This document shows positions 20,505 through 33,067 of a stretch of 64,000 nt of DNA, in pieces (the stretch's first letter is position 1; every line of letters begins with the position of its first letter). The notes beneath the pieces are model-generated. The model was given only the letters and a program-made list of their open reading frames with translations, did no database searches and had not been told where the DNA came from. Origin of the DNA: Cycas panzhihuaensis (lineage: Eukaryota; Cycadophyta); the NCBI GenBank assembly GCA_023213395.1, contig CM041465.1, forward strand, positions 99,765,741 to 99,829,740. The letters are read 5' to 3'. The position numbers were made by a program, and so were the translations under genes.

Positions 20505-21281
20505 TCACCCTTCTCCCACCTTGCTCCTAAATGAGAAAGAAAAATGAAAGGATTATACCTCTTATACTCTGTTGCTTGTTATTGCTTGCCTCATTTTGAT
20601 GCATAGGGAGAAATTAGTTAATTTACACCAATAGGTGTTACCTTTCCCTAGCCATACCCTTACTTGTTTCCCCTCTCACCTAAACCCTCATTTCCACTAC
20701 GATTTGGGTGAGGTAAGTTGTGCATCTATCCCTTTCCACTTTGCTTTCCTCTAGCATATTATTGGGTGGGTTTGCATTTCACACCTTGACGGTACCTCCT
20801 CTTAAGGACACCTTTCCTCTCTTTCGACAAAGCCTCCCTTAGCTTGGCCTCTTTACTCGAAGTTGGTCCATCAATCCAACTTCCTCCTCATTCACTCACA
20901 TTGCTAGTCTCTTATAGCTTGCGTGTAGGCCTCCCTTCATCTTGGTTAGGACTTGTTTCACCTATTCCCTCTTCACGAGAAGAGGTTCACCTCGACCTTC
21001 ACCCTACTTCCTTAACCATCCAGGATGGGAGGCTCCTTTAGAGGTTACTCAGGAAACCAAGGAGATCCCTCTTTCACCCTCAACTCTGAATCGAGGAGGT
21101 GTTTACCTGAGGGGAGTTTGTGCACCATTTGCGGGTCCTCAAACCTACATTCTAATATACGGACACCCTTTGTGGGTGATCATCCTTCTTTATCCTTGTA
21201 GGTCCTTAGCCATGAAATTATTAGTTGTGTTGGCCTGATCTCTTCTAATCTGGTGCCCCCCCCCCCAGAGGTGCGATTCCA
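20505..21281 (+). mobile_element. LTR 3' end of an older subfamily, host of A1
   Basis: From 20800 it aligns with the last 500 bases of the solo LTR (32530-33067) and of the D LTR: CCAGGATGGGAGG, TTTGCGGGTC-like block, GAGGTGCGATTCCA end. The left part is removed because A1 inserted here; the 5' flank of A1 is outside the window. A run of C (about 21256-21266) lies near the end. Confidence 0.7.
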
Positions 21282-24200
21282 AAATCCAATAATAAATCAA
21301 GTGTAGAGGCTATAAGAATAAACATAATTCCAAATATAATTGCATTGAGGTGATTCTCAATAGAGATAAATGTTTAAAATTATCATTGAAGCCATTGAAC
21401 ATGATGCCATGATATGTGAAGTATCATAGGATTTGTGAGGCCTACGTAAAGGGCTATGATGGATTTATAGTAGAAATTTACCCTAGAACTAAGAGGAGGA
21501 ATGCCTATATTTCTATTTCTTCATAGAATAAAGAGATTGGATAATTTTTAGACTATCATAGGGTCAATAGATATAAATAGTGTTCTCTCAAGTAAAGCAT
21601 ACAATATAAGTAGAGAGACCATATATAAGAATAGGGATATCATAAAAATTTATGTAGATGTAGCATAGGAGGAAAGGTGTACAAACTTCTCATAAATAAT
21701 CTAACTCTAATAGGAATGAAATCACAAACTCTAATAATTTTCTCATGAATAAGTTCCTAATGGAGCATAACCATAGGCTCTGATACCATGTTAAAAATTA
21801 TGTATTTTATAGCTCTGATACCATATTAAAAATATATATGGTCATTTTGATAACATGTTAATAAATAAATGCATATAAATAAAATCAAATGCATGATTTA
21901 TGTGGAAAACGCCTTTTAGAGAAAAACTAAGGGAGTAAAACTCACTCAAATAATACTCTTAAATATATACATTTATATAGTATATTTTAGCATTAAGACT
22001 ACTAATAATATAATACCAAAATAGGTCAATATTGGCCAATAGATTCCAACATTCTATAATTCTACATAAACCTCTTATGATATTTTCCCATAAAATGGTG
22101 ACTCATATTGTTATCTCAAATCCACATTGTTTTAAATCCTAATTAATTATTAGCCTACTAACATTTTAGTCATAATAAGTCATTGATTAAGAATTAAAGT
22201 TGGTCACTAACTTCAACTAATCTTATAGAATTACCTTGGCATTAGGAATGTAGCTAAGCCTCTCCTCATCCACTCTACGCCAATCCTTGTAATTATAAAA
22301 TTTTAATAGGAGTAAAATAAATAAGCATAAGTTTCTTAGAAAATTCCTCAAGCATTTATTATTTATTCTTAAAATTAGACTAGTAAATGTTTTTCTTAGG
22401 TTGCAATAAAGGGGTATGCCACTTCAATTATGAGCATTGACTTAGCATCTTAAAGGATAATAATTATATGTTCATATTAAATAAGAGAATGGATAATAAC
22501 TATAAATTTGCATTATGCATTTCTCAAATCTTACTAATATAATGCAAAGGTGAAGGAAAGATATTTTTTAGAATGAAAAGGGTGCCATATTACTTGAATT
22601 TATCTTATTTTAGGTGGAAACCTTATTAACATAAAAATTTTGGGAAAATCTGACACATTTAAAAGACTTCATGATTATATATATTTTTGGTCAAGTCGTC
22701 ATAATTTTAAAGGTTCATTGGTGTTAATTAATGCTAAAATAAGAGTGATATTGTGTATTCCTTAATGGTCTCGGTGTATTATATAGCAATCATTTAAATG
22801 TAAAAACTAAAGTATAGGATAATGCTCCACATATAAACCCATGAAATTCAAAAGTGTGAAGTTTCATATTTAATAATAATGATGGTTTGGAAATATTATA
22901 AAACTGATACTCCTACCATTAAGCATTGGTTACCATTTTTAACAAATGAAAGAAAAGATTTTTTCTAGTAGTACCCTTGGTGTTTAGAATTAGACATTCA
23001 AAATACCTACCAAGGGCATTTTTTACTATCAAATATTGGCATTTAAAAAGAAATACCCATCATTATGAAGGGCTAATTCTCTAACAAGGTGCATAAATAA
23101 CATGTACTTTTCATTGGAAATTATAGTTTATTATTAAGGCTTTTAATTAGTAATTCTCAAATGTCGAATAATTAATATAGTTTTCTAGTTTTATGAGCCA
23201 TGATTCACTACACAACAAACATTTTCCCTTGACTCACAAATTTGCCATGACATATAAGCAGATAACATTGAATATTATATGAGAGTGTGGATAACTAACA
23301 AAAAATGAATATTTAATATATTTGAATAAATTATATTTAAATAATCAATTTTTTAGAGTTTTAATCTTAATTAGATTTGCAACAATTTTATAATTATCTA
23401 AAAAAATACCATCGTCAATTGCTAAGTGATAGACCTTCTATGATTCTGAACCTAGACTCTAGACTATTGTCTGCCCATGTTTAAATAGTGGACATTACAT
23501 TCTTTAATTATTTAGCCTTAACCTTTATTACTCTAGAGTTCAATGTTTGTCGTTTAACTTTTAAATTTTAGAGGCATTATTTGATTTCTTTTAAATTCAT
23601 TACTTAACAACCGTACTATATGAATTATTATACATGTGTTCAGTAAAGTTTCAAGTCAAATGCCTAACATTTATAATGCATATTACATAAATAAAGTTTA
23701 TCATGTTTATGCTAATCTCTTAAATTGCCCACACATCATAAGCTATAGATTATAAACCACTAATATTAAAAAAGTAAGACATGAAGACCATAAAATCCAC
23801 AAACTATAACTATTAGCTTAAGAATAATTAATCATATATTTTATTTTATAATGATATAGACATTAGAGTAGCTCATTAATAGCCATCTTAGTAATAAATT
23901 TCTTCCTCTCATTTATATGAATTAAAGGTTTGTGTTGAATCTCAAACTATCATCAAAATTTAATGAGAAAGGCATGATTGACTATCAAATTCCAAGCATA
24001 ATCCCCTCTCAGTATCGAGTTTTTCTTAAAATAATAGAAAACCCAAAGTAAATAATACAATGGAGATGTTACAGGGTGAGATATTAAAGCAACCCTTTGC
24101 CATTATTGCTTTCTTTATTGCTAACTTTGAAGATTTTCTAGGGTCCTCTAGGTCACCTATGATAATGGGTCAAGGTAAAGGCAAATGTCCAAATCTTGGC

Positions 24201-25630
24201 GATTATGTTTCAGGTGCAAGGCCATTGGCCCCTCTTCGACACTCTATTCTAAGTAGTGTGAGTGAATGGGTCGTGGTTCATGCTTGCATTGCACTGTTTG
24301 ATACTGTCCCCTACCATGAACCTCTTGCACATGAAGATATCTTGATTATTCAAGTTGCTAACTAGAATTGCATTACTTCCTTCACTTTCATTGATAAAGA
24401 AATAGAAGATAACCATGACCTAGTGACTAATTTCTAGTGCCCTATTATAAAACAAAGGGATGATTGAACGATGTTCCCTATTCAATTTTGGTTTAAATGA
24501 GCAGTTATAATTCTCCCCTCTCAATTTTGGCTTTGCCACTAATTTTGTATGACTATCCCTTATCTTGTTTTTTTGTGGACAAACTAGCCCTCTTCGTGTA
24601 TATTTTAATTTATGACCTCTAAATGTCAAATGGTGCACTCAACTCAATAACACCAACTGAAAAACTAGGTAAAAAAAAAAAAAGAAGACATTAAAAAAAA
24701 GAAAAGGGGGACGATGAAAATGCCCCATAACAAAATTATTAAGAAAAACAAAAGTGGCTTGTGCATGATGCATTTATAGTATATACTAAGAAAATATAGG
24801 TCGAGTCAAACTATCAAGCTACCACTTTAAGTTAGTGGAGGATTCGTGTCTCACATTCAGCTCAAAATGCTCAATAATTAACGAAACCAGCACTTTTTAA
24901 ACTACCGAATTCTTCATATTTGTCGTGTTTCAAGAATAAATATATATTGGCCCGATAAAGTTAAAACTAATTTTGTCTTTTCCTCATCTCTTTTTCTTTT
25001 AAAGCTGGACGAAACGGCTCTTGACAGCAATCAAGAGCTGTATAGGAGATCGTGGTGTCAACGGCAACTGTTACTGGATAACATTCCTGTCATCTTTCGC
25101 CTATAATTACGTCTAAAAGAGCCATAGGATATCACTTATTATTGACACGGCGTCCTCTTGCGGATGAATCTGGAATTAACATAAAAGGTTTATGGAGGGA
25201 CAAACATTGATGTAATTTGAATTCCATCCTCCTATCAAACGTTTAATTAAACCGAGTGGCCCACTCGTAAACCAGCGAACAGAAACATCTATCCATCCTG
25301 ATCCGTATTGACGAGCCATGGATGTTGATCCATGGCTTTGTTTGAGCTACTCGTCGCCCTCAATCCTTAACTGGTAACTTTTTTTAGGTCTTTGGTCGGT
25401 CTCCACCGTCCAGCATTTGCCTTGATGATTATTCCAAAAATGACACCTGCGGCATTAGGCGATTATTTTAGACGATCGATCATATCATGCGGCGTTCCTC
25501 AATCGGCCGAGTGGTGATCTTGTTATTTATTATTGCAAATAGCCGTAAATGGCCAATGGAATTTGAATATCGTGAGGTCAAATTAAAGAATTCGGAATAG
25601 AGAAAACTATTGCAGAGCATCGAAACCGGA
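21282..25630. other. AT-rich intergenic DNA
   Basis: No recognisable gene. 21777-21900 holds reverse complements of the initiator-Met primer-binding site (see separate entry). An open frame of 101 codons at 24060-24365 has no recognisable domain and is treated as chance. From about 25000 the base composition becomes balanced towards the WAKL-like gene, which marks its promoter region. The rest has many short A/T runs and no long repeat that I could match within the window. Confidence 0.6.
21777..21823 (-). mobile_element. Copia-type LTR/primer-binding-site remnant, tandem
   Basis: GCTCTGATACCA occurs at 21777-21788 and again at 21812-21823, each followed by ATRTTAA. On the minus strand it reads TTAAYATGGTATCAGAGC, the typical LTR end plus initiator-Met primer-binding site of many plant LTR retrotransposons. 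A minus-strand LTR would extend right from about 21789; its far end was not found. Confidence 0.5.
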
Positions 25631-25638
25631 TATAAATA
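25631..25638 (+). promoter_or_regulatory. TATA box of the WAKL-like gene
   Basis: TATAAATA, 121-128 bp upstream of the ATG at 25759, giving a 5' leader of roughly 90-100 bases. Typical for a plant polymerase II promoter. Confidence 0.65.
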
Positions 25639-25758
25639 CCACTACTAAGGTGCGGAAGTATTGTCAGTGCTATACGTTAAGTTTTTCTCTTTGATTCGCA
25701 GGCAGAAACTATTCGGTCTAACACTCTTTGATGTTTTCTTTGGTGTCAGTGAGAAAGC

Positions 25759-26433
25759 ATGGCGATTGGAGGATATCTTCTGAGGTCTGCGATATTTCTC
25801 GTCGTGATGATATTTAGCAGTGAATCCGTTAAAGCTGCAACTGTTTGTCCCGATTGTGGGAGAACAAGAGTTCCGTATCCTTTGAGCACCGACGACGGGT
25901 GTGGGATCCCTATCTACAGAGTGCATTGCAACGACGACGAGCAGCTTGAATTCCAGTCGGCGGACGGCATTGCTTATATGATCACCAGTATCGATTCATC
26001 ATCCGGGCGGTTTGTCATAAAACCGCCGGCTCTGATCAGGGATTCGTGCATCTCTGCAGATTTTAGCAAGGGTGGGCTGAACCTTAATGAGAACTTGCCT
26101 TTCAATATTTCAACCCGCAACACGGTCATGCTATTAAACTGCTCGGAAAGACTACTGCTATCCCCATTAAACTGCACCTCCGCCAGTTTATGCCATCAAT
26201 TTGAGCAACAGATGGAAGCGGCCAAAAGTTGCAGAGATAAGCTTTGCTGTTCATATCTGAAGGACACCTCCTACACATCTCATAGGATACGAGTTCGGGA
26301 CGGAAGCTGCAGTGCGTACACAAGTATCGTCAATATGAATGCTGCATGGCCTCCGAGTGGGTGGAATTATGGCGTGGAGATCCAGTGGGTTCCCGTATCG
26401 ATCCCTTCTTACGGATCCCAGCCGAAGTCTTAA
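25759..26433 (+). CDS. WAKL15/20-like extracellular domain protein, probably truncated gene
   Basis: 224 residues from ATG 25759 (context AAGCATGGCG). Residues 1-26 look like a signal peptide (hydrophobic AIFLVVMIF, cut near VKA/A). Residues about 30-110 are the GUB_WAK_bind cell-wall/galacturonan-binding type: CPDCG, VPYPLS, CGIPIYRVHC, ITSID, DSC. Residues about 115-215 form the second Cys-rich part (MLLNCSERLL-SPLNCTSASLC, LCCSYLKD, RVRDGSCSAYTSIVN, VEIQWVPVS) with N-glycosylation sites. This layout matches Arabidopsis WAKL15/20-type receptors, which go on to an EGF-like segment, a membrane helix and a Ser/Thr kinase. None of these follows here. At PSYGSQ a Cys expected in the family is Tyr, and TAA follows five codons later. 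It may be a truncated pseudogene or a secreted receptor fragment. Confidence 0.75.
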   Translation: MAIGGYLLRSAIFLVVMIFSSESVKAATVCPDCGRTRVPYPLSTDDGCGIPIYRVHCNDDEQLEFQSADGIAYMITSIDSSSGRFVIKPPALIRDSCISADFSKGGLNLNENLPFNISTRNTVMLLNCSERLLLSPLNCTSASLCHQFEQQMEAAKSCRDKLCCSYLKDTSYTSHRIRVRDGSCSAYTSIVNMNAAWPPSGWNYGVEIQWVPVSIPSYGSQPKS

Positions 26434-26441
26434 GAAAATTT

Positions 26442-26519
26442 TGTCGGCGTGGCCGTCCAAATACATCCAGTCAGAGTGCTTTTTGCGATTGTAATCAAGG
26501 AATGAAATGTAGTATTTGA
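26442..26519 (+). pseudogene. Frameshifted remnant of the WAKL Cys-rich end
   Basis: In another frame than the gene upstream, starting nine bases after its stop, reads a Cys, then FCDCNQGMKC, then TGA at 26517-26519. The CxC-N-x-G pattern fits the segment before the membrane helix in WAKL proteins. This supports loss by a small indel plus stop, not a natural gene end. No kinase sequence was found within the following 3 kb. Confidence 0.45.
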
Positions 26520-29500
26520 TTGGCCTCCTAACAACGGTTGACGTAATGTAATGTTCGTAATTTGTTTTCCCATTTGCAGAGAATGCTTATGTCCGGATGT
26601 GGCTATAAGAGCAGCATTAACGTGGGATCTCAAACACATGTTGACATGAATTACTATTCAGTAAAATATAAAAGGGATTTTATGGGTTTTTCTAGAGGCA
26701 ATTGGACACTAAAAGAGATTATAGTGCTCACCAAAATTTCGGCACGTCCTATATAATATAGTAGTGAACTGAAATGTTTTCATTGTCTATCTTTAAGACT
26801 TTTATGTGTCATTTAATGTATTAAGTGTATTTATCAAATATTTATATTCACATTTTTTTTTTTTTTCAATATTCATTAAAGTTGTAAAGATTCTATTGTA
26901 AAATATATTATATTTGTTAAAATTAGAATAAATATAAAAGTAAGTCAGTTTTCTAAATGTATGTAGATATTTATTATCTATTTATCTATTTAATTTTATG
27001 TAATTAAATCAAAATCACTAATTATTCATATTTATATAAAATTAGTCATTCTTGATGGTTTTCTTATTGTTAAGATTACTAGAGTGAAGTGTCGATAGTT
27101 TCACCCCTTGTAAAAGGCATCGTCATTGGTGTTCATAGTAATGCAAGTTATATTATAAGCTCTTCTTTGTAGCATTTAAAATGTTATTGAAGTTATATTA
27201 AAAATAGGGATTATTAAGAAAATAAAAATATATGGATTATTCATATTTTTCCTTCATTCAGTAGGAAAGTAAACAATTTGAAAATTAATAAATAATAGTT
27301 TAATCTCCTTAACCATATTTAATTTGTCTAGGATAAACTAGTTTAGCCCATCCCATGACACTTGTATACATCAATGGTAGTTTAGATATGAACACTAGTG
27401 AGTTTAACTCCAAGAGTACCACTTGTTAGTAGATATATTATGCATGATTTGCTTTACTAAATGATCTATTACATATTTACTATTTACTTTTACACAAGAT
27501 ATTCCCTTAGTTAGGCGTACTACTATGTCCTTATGTTGCACCAAGAGCCAAATTCACTAGCCTATTACAATTCATTAGTTAGGCATAATCATGTAACTTG
27601 TCATTATCCTTACCTAAGATTAGTAAATATTTATGTATATAAATTATATATATCTTTTATTATTTAAATATTTTAATTAACTTAGATCATTTGTTCATTA
27701 ACAAATCATTTCAAAACTTCCATTTTATATGTTTTTTAGTCCCTTTCATATTTTTCTGGACATTTGTGACATTGAAGATAATTGATTACATTGCCACCAA
27801 GCACAGGTTTTCAGTCGTCTTTTGCCCCACCCAACCCACTTTACATTTATCAAAATGAGCTTCATAAGATCCTTCACACAATAAGAAAATGAGACTTGTT
27901 TTAGCCACATAACCTAAATTTGGTTCAAGTGTTGGAGGCATAACCCTAAATCTGAACTCTCCTTCATTACTTAATAGCCATATGCCTTATTCAACCCAAT
28001 CTACATAACATTCAATCCATCACGTAACTATTCCACCCCAGAGTTTAACCTCTCGTTATCTAATCTAATAGTTTAACCTCTTGAAAACACCTTTCTAGTT
28101 CCTTATCTTTACCCCTATATAAATATGATATAGTCTACTTATAATTACCCTTTTCCCCCATTGCATGGCTTCATTCTTAAATTATATAATAACCATTTAT
28201 ATACATGCAAAGTAATTACTAATATGGAGAAATTAGTTTATTACAATGCTCTTTTTAGAATGAAAGAAATCTAGTTTTATGGCAATATCTAATAAAATTA
28301 TTATGTGATATCCCTATTGATTAAGATTACTAAAGTTGAAACCTTTACTAGTATATGTGAAATTCCTAATACTATGGTGCTTGTCTAGGTTGTGGAATGA
28401 CTATTGAATTTTCCTTTCCTATGGGATTATTGTAACGGTCTACATGCATATGTATAAAACTATGCAATCAATTGCTTAGCCAGATGGGTTTTCAAGTGTG
28501 ACTGAATAGATAAGACATAGTGTATATTCCTTAAGATGTAATATCAATAATTATAGGGATATATGAGAAGAATTTTCTCTTGTAAGAGAATACAGTTCCA
28601 TAGAAGTGTCTTTTTCCATGAAGGAAATAAGAGAATTAAGGAGCTATTATAATAATTATTTGGCATTTTTCTTGACACTTACTCTTTTACATCTATAAGG
28701 AAGAAACTATCCTACTATGACATCTGCACCTCTTGTAAAAATTTATTCTTTAGTTGATTAGAACTACTCAAATCCTTAATTATATTCATGATGCCATCCA
28801 CTCATATGAACTTAACTAAGAAGAGGATGTTTACTTTCATATAAAAGCCATCTTACATAACCCATTTAGAGGACATAGTACCCTTCATTTACATGATTAT
28901 CTCTCTTTGTTATATGCATATAGATCCCATATCTTACAAGCAAGGAACTTAATAAATGTAATGCTATAAGTTCATTTCACCAACCCCTTTAGCATAGCTA
29001 AATTATTAGTTTGTAATTATTCTCTTTTTTATAATTTTATAAATTTGCTTTTGGTAGTTAAAATCTAAATTATTTTCTTCTCCATTTTAATCAAGCTTGG
29101 TCACCCCTCAAATAAAGATGTCACTATATTATGTCTTATACAATAAAATTTCTTACTCTTAGGGTTTTGTTTCTCGTATCGTCATTCCTTAAAATAAATT
29201 AATGATCCTATTAATTTTATTTCTATAATGAAATTAGTTAATTTTAGTCCCCTTAGATTAGGGTATATGCATTTCTTTTAATTTTGATAATAACATTTAT
29301 TTGAAAAGGAAAAGAGAATTTAAGGCTACATTTTGTCTTTAAAATCTAGTAATTATTACCTACCTACCCTACTCATGTGTTTCTATAATTACTTTCATTG
29401 ATATCTATGAAAAATTTCGTAGTTGTTAAAAACGTTTAGACATGAAGTAGAAACTACGAATAACTTCCATATAAATATCATTATTTTCTAAGGTAATAAT

Positions 29501-29640
29501 ATTGATTCTTGATATTAGAATTTTGATTCTTAAGTCCTAGTTTGTGAGAAAAATTATTTCTTATAGTTTTTTTTTTAAGTAGATTTCTATCCATTAGTGT
29601 TATCTCTATATTGCACATTATTTTTATTATGGGGAGCTAG
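26520..29640. other. AT-rich intergenic DNA
   Basis: No gene recognised. An acceptor-like TTTGCAG at about 26573-26579 precedes a 64-codon frame (26562-26756) without known domain. Beyond that only short A/T-rich runs and non-conserved small frames were seen. Confidence 0.6.
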
Positions 29641-29816
29641 CCTATGATCAAGTTGACTAAGTGGGTCCATCCCCTAAATATATGTATGAGCTTCAAAGTG
29701 GAAGGTAAACCATGGCAATAGCATCATCTACCTATACTTATGCTTTGATGTAAAACATGTTAAGAGAAAAATAATTCTTATGTGCCTTCTTCTCCTAGTG
29801 GTCTAAGACAACCTTA
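29641..29816 (+). repeat. Dispersed repeat, copy 1 (target of solo LTR)
   Basis: About 150 bases align by eye with 48340-48490, sharing AAACATGTTAAGAGA and GTATCATCTACY-type blocks. The solo LTR begins right after it. The repeat type is unknown. Confidence 0.6.
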
Positions 29817-29821
29817 AAGAG
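29817..29821. repeat. Left target-site duplication of the solo LTR (AAGAG)
   Basis: AAGAG directly before TGTTTCCC; repeated at 33068-33072 after the LTR end. Confidence 0.85.
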
Positions 29822-30456
29822 TGTTTCCCAACTATCGGGAATGGACATGGATAACGTCTCTTAGATAGGCACAAGTATACATCTCTACCCATTCTCTTAA
29901 TTCATTTTAGTACTTAGTGAGATGATTGATGGTTATGTGTGATATTATTACGTACATAGTTGTGATGCCTAGTTTGCCTAGCTATTTTATGCATGTAATT
30001 GTGATCCAACCTATGACGACTCAGGACCATGGTCCTATGGCACCACATGGCCCCTCATGACACCTTCCTAGCACTCTCGGGTACTTGTAGGCCCTTGCAA
30101 CCCACTTTTTACTTATGATTGGCATTATACATGATCTCTAGGACATCATTTTGGTTTAATTATCTTTTTGTATATTTCTACATCCCTCATTGGGGCCTCA
30201 TTTGCACATTTTTGCATGTTTGAGAGGCCCCATCGCTGCCTAGAAGTCCTATAAAACCCTTACCAGTCTAACAAACCATGTTTTCGCATCCTAGGACTCA
30301 TCTTTTAGGGGTATTTTAGGCTATATTTAGTTCGCACTATGACAATATTTATAATACTGCACTAAACTTTGTTCTACCACGAAGTTTCTCATTGGGTGAT
30401 AGTTTATTGATTTCTATGGCCTAGTAATGACCAGTTTCATATTTATTGCGAAAGTG

Positions 30457-30529
30457 ACACGTGGTATACTACTGTTTCTCACATAGAGCGAATCCTAATT
30501 TCTTGAGAACCCTAATTGGGATATAAAAA
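30457..30529 (+). promoter_or_regulatory. Solo LTR promoter: G-box and TATA
   Basis: ACACGTGG at 30457-30464 and TATAAAAA at 30522-30529, 700 bp into the LTR. This is the best TATA among the LTRs here. An intact U3 promoter in a solo LTR could read into 33068 onward, though that stretch holds no gene. Confidence 0.5.
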
Positions 30530-31824
30530 CCCAAATACGAGTTCATTTTACCTCTCTTGGCTCTTAAATGAAAGGAAAAAAATGCCTCCTATCTACATTT
30601 TTCACCTTTCTTCTCATTCTCTTCTTCTGAAAGGATAAAACCCTAATACACATGTCTAAATTAGACCTCCTTTAGGAGATGCTTCCTGCCGTGTGCTGAC
30701 TCTAGTAATGGCAGTAGGATTCCAAGGCTTTGAGTCTCCTTCTCACCTCCAAAAAGGCCCTTCTTCTCTTAGCAAACGTGACTCCCAGCTCTCCTTGTTT
30801 GCTCATGAGGTAACACTTATTTTACTTTAGTTTTGTGGTTGGAAATTGGTTAATTTCTGTTATTTTTCTCCTCTAGCAAGTGTGTTTATTCAACAACTTC
30901 ATTTGCTATAGGTTTTAGCATATATTTTACTTCTTTTTGGTAGCCAAAGGAAGGCAAACCCTTTCTTTCTTCATTGGTTGAACCTCCAAACCCCTTAGGT
31001 CTTCTTTGGTCATAGCTAAGCAGATTGTAGGATACCCTAGAGAAGGAGAAGAGGAGCTAACGACTGGGGTTCTGACTCCAAAATCCATATCCTCTAGGGC
31101 AACCCGCTACTTCTCAAAGTTTCCTATGTTGTATCTATTTTACAAGCTAAAAAATCCCCTTGGGTGAGGGTCTTTTCTTAATTGTAGCATTTGCAACACT
31201 TTCAGCGCTTCCAATCAACCCACATACATATTATTCAATAGTAATCTCCATTATGAACCTTACTTTTCATGGTATTTACATCCTTCTTGCATATTTTATA
31301 AAAGTTGCAGCATGACAACTTTTGTAGTTTTTATGACTTTTGCAACTTCTTGCATCATTTAGTACTTCTTATAAGTTGTTTCATTCCTTTTGGTTCCTTG
31401 AAGTTTTCAATCCCTGCCTAACCCACTCTTGCAGTACTGGAGCATATAGGAGGTGGTCTATTTGAGGGAGCTAGCCATTCCAAGGCTACCCTTTTCTTAC
31501 TTTCAAACCCCCTATGTTTCCCCCTAGAAATTCTTGAAAACATTTTTGTACATAAGGAAAATTATGGATTGTATTATTCATTTCGTTCAAAATATTAAGA
31601 AAGCTTTAACACCACTTTAGTAAGCATACACACACACACACATCAACACATACATGTACATGTATGCACCTGCTTGTTATTGAGAAGGTTCATTCATATG
31701 GGAAACACCACTCTTCTTGAGCAAGTAGGATCATGTTGAAAACCTATAGGTACGTTCATCTTTTTACATTTATGTTTCCTTGAATCTTTCCTTTAAGTTT
31801 CCTATTTTTTCATAATATACTTTA

Positions 31825-31843
31825 GGGAAGGTAAGGGAGCCCC
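31825..31843 (+). promoter_or_regulatory. Conserved splice-donor-like core, solo LTR
   Basis: GGGAAGGTAAGGGAGCCCC, 2003 bp into the LTR; matches cores in A1, A2, C and D. Confidence 0.5.
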
Positions 31844-33067
31844 ACCCATGACTTCATCCATAATGTCTATCATGACTTGAAACATGAGGCAATGGGTGAA
31901 AGGAAAGCGAAGAGGAGAAAAGAGAGGTGCTTCACCAACTGGTTCATTCCTAGGTGCATTCCTTCCAACTCTTCTCCCCTTCTTTCTTCTTTGGTTCTTC
32001 CCCCTTCTTCCCTAAAAGGAACTTACTTATGTTTTCATGTAAATTGCAATTATCTTCTTGTACACTTGCATTCACCGAAAGGAAACACAAAAGAGACATA
32101 TTCATACTTACATTTTCACACTTTACAAACACACAAAGATCTTGCTTTTCTCGTTCATTTACATGAACAAAAAGGGTAGCTTGGATAAATATGTTTCTTG
32201 CTTCTTCCCTTAAGAAAAAAGTGAATAAATTTACCAAAGGACTTTCATTTTCTTATTACACTCCTTTTACATTCTGCATGCATGTACTAATAAAGGGGTA
32301 GAATTAGGAAAGTGTAATTTAGTTGGGAATGGTACTCTTATTTTTTGCATTACTAGGAAAGATTGCGTAGATCATATATATACTTTCTCTCCCTTACATT
32401 CCCTTTTCCTTTAAATTAATCTTCTATCAAGAAAGGAAATGAGAGAGGATAAGGAAAAGAGAGACTGTGTGTTCTTATTAAGTTATATTCTTTTAGCATC
32501 AATATCTTAGACTCTTACATCATCTTATCCCATAAATGAGACAAAGAACACTACCTAAAACTCTTATCATAGTTGAACAACTTTCACTCTTAGCTCAAAC
32601 CCTAGAAGCATCCCCTTTAGGTGACCTTAAAAAAAACTTGCCATTAGTCTTACTTCTCAGATTTGGTCTTCGCATACCAAATCCCTTCCTCATCATTCAA
32701 CTAACCATCTCTTTTACTTGTCCCATGAGTTCCCATCCTATTAGGGCCTACCCTTTCTCCTCCCCCTCTTCCCCAAAAGAGGGTCTTGGTCTTTTCTCTC
32801 CTTCCTTCTACCATTAGGATATGAGAGTCCTCTCCCAGGTTACTCAATAAATTGAGGATGCCCTTGCCTAACCTAGCTCTTAGAAGGTGCCTGTCAAAAG
32901 GGAAGGTCTTGTGCACTATTTACGGGTCTTCAAACCTGCATTCTGATGCATGGAATCCCTTTGTGGGTGACTTATCCCCTTACTCAAGGACCTTTAAATC
33001 CTTGATATAGTGATAGTGTTGGCTTAAGTATCCTTATCTTTATTGACCTCCCAGAGGCGTGCTTCCA

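Larger units (their letters stand above)
29822..33067 (+). mobile_element. Solo LTR, subfamily B
   Basis: 3246 bp, TGTTTCCC to GCTTCCA, flanked by AAGAG on both sides, with no internal region. Shared LTR motifs: palindrome GGACCATGGTCC 30024-30035, G-box ACACGTGG 30457-30464, TATAAAAA 30522-30529, core GGGAAGGTAAGGGAGCCCC 31825-31843. Solo LTRs arise by recombination between the two LTRs of one element. A (CA)n run lies at about 31627-31642. Open frames inside are not supported as genes. Confidence 0.9.

Noticed and set aside
24060-24365. 101-codon open frame in AT-rich DNA
   Set aside because: No recognisable domain, no promoter or splice context that stands out, and no second copy in the window; length is within chance for this region.
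26562-26756. 64-codon frame after the WAKL-like gene as a second exon
   Set aside because: An acceptor-like TTTGCAG lies near its start, but the translation shows no EGF, membrane or kinase feature of a WAKL protein.
31877-32237. Overlapping frames on both strands in the solo LTR
   Set aside because: Low-complexity, inside an LTR, and absent from the homologous part of the D and C LTRs.
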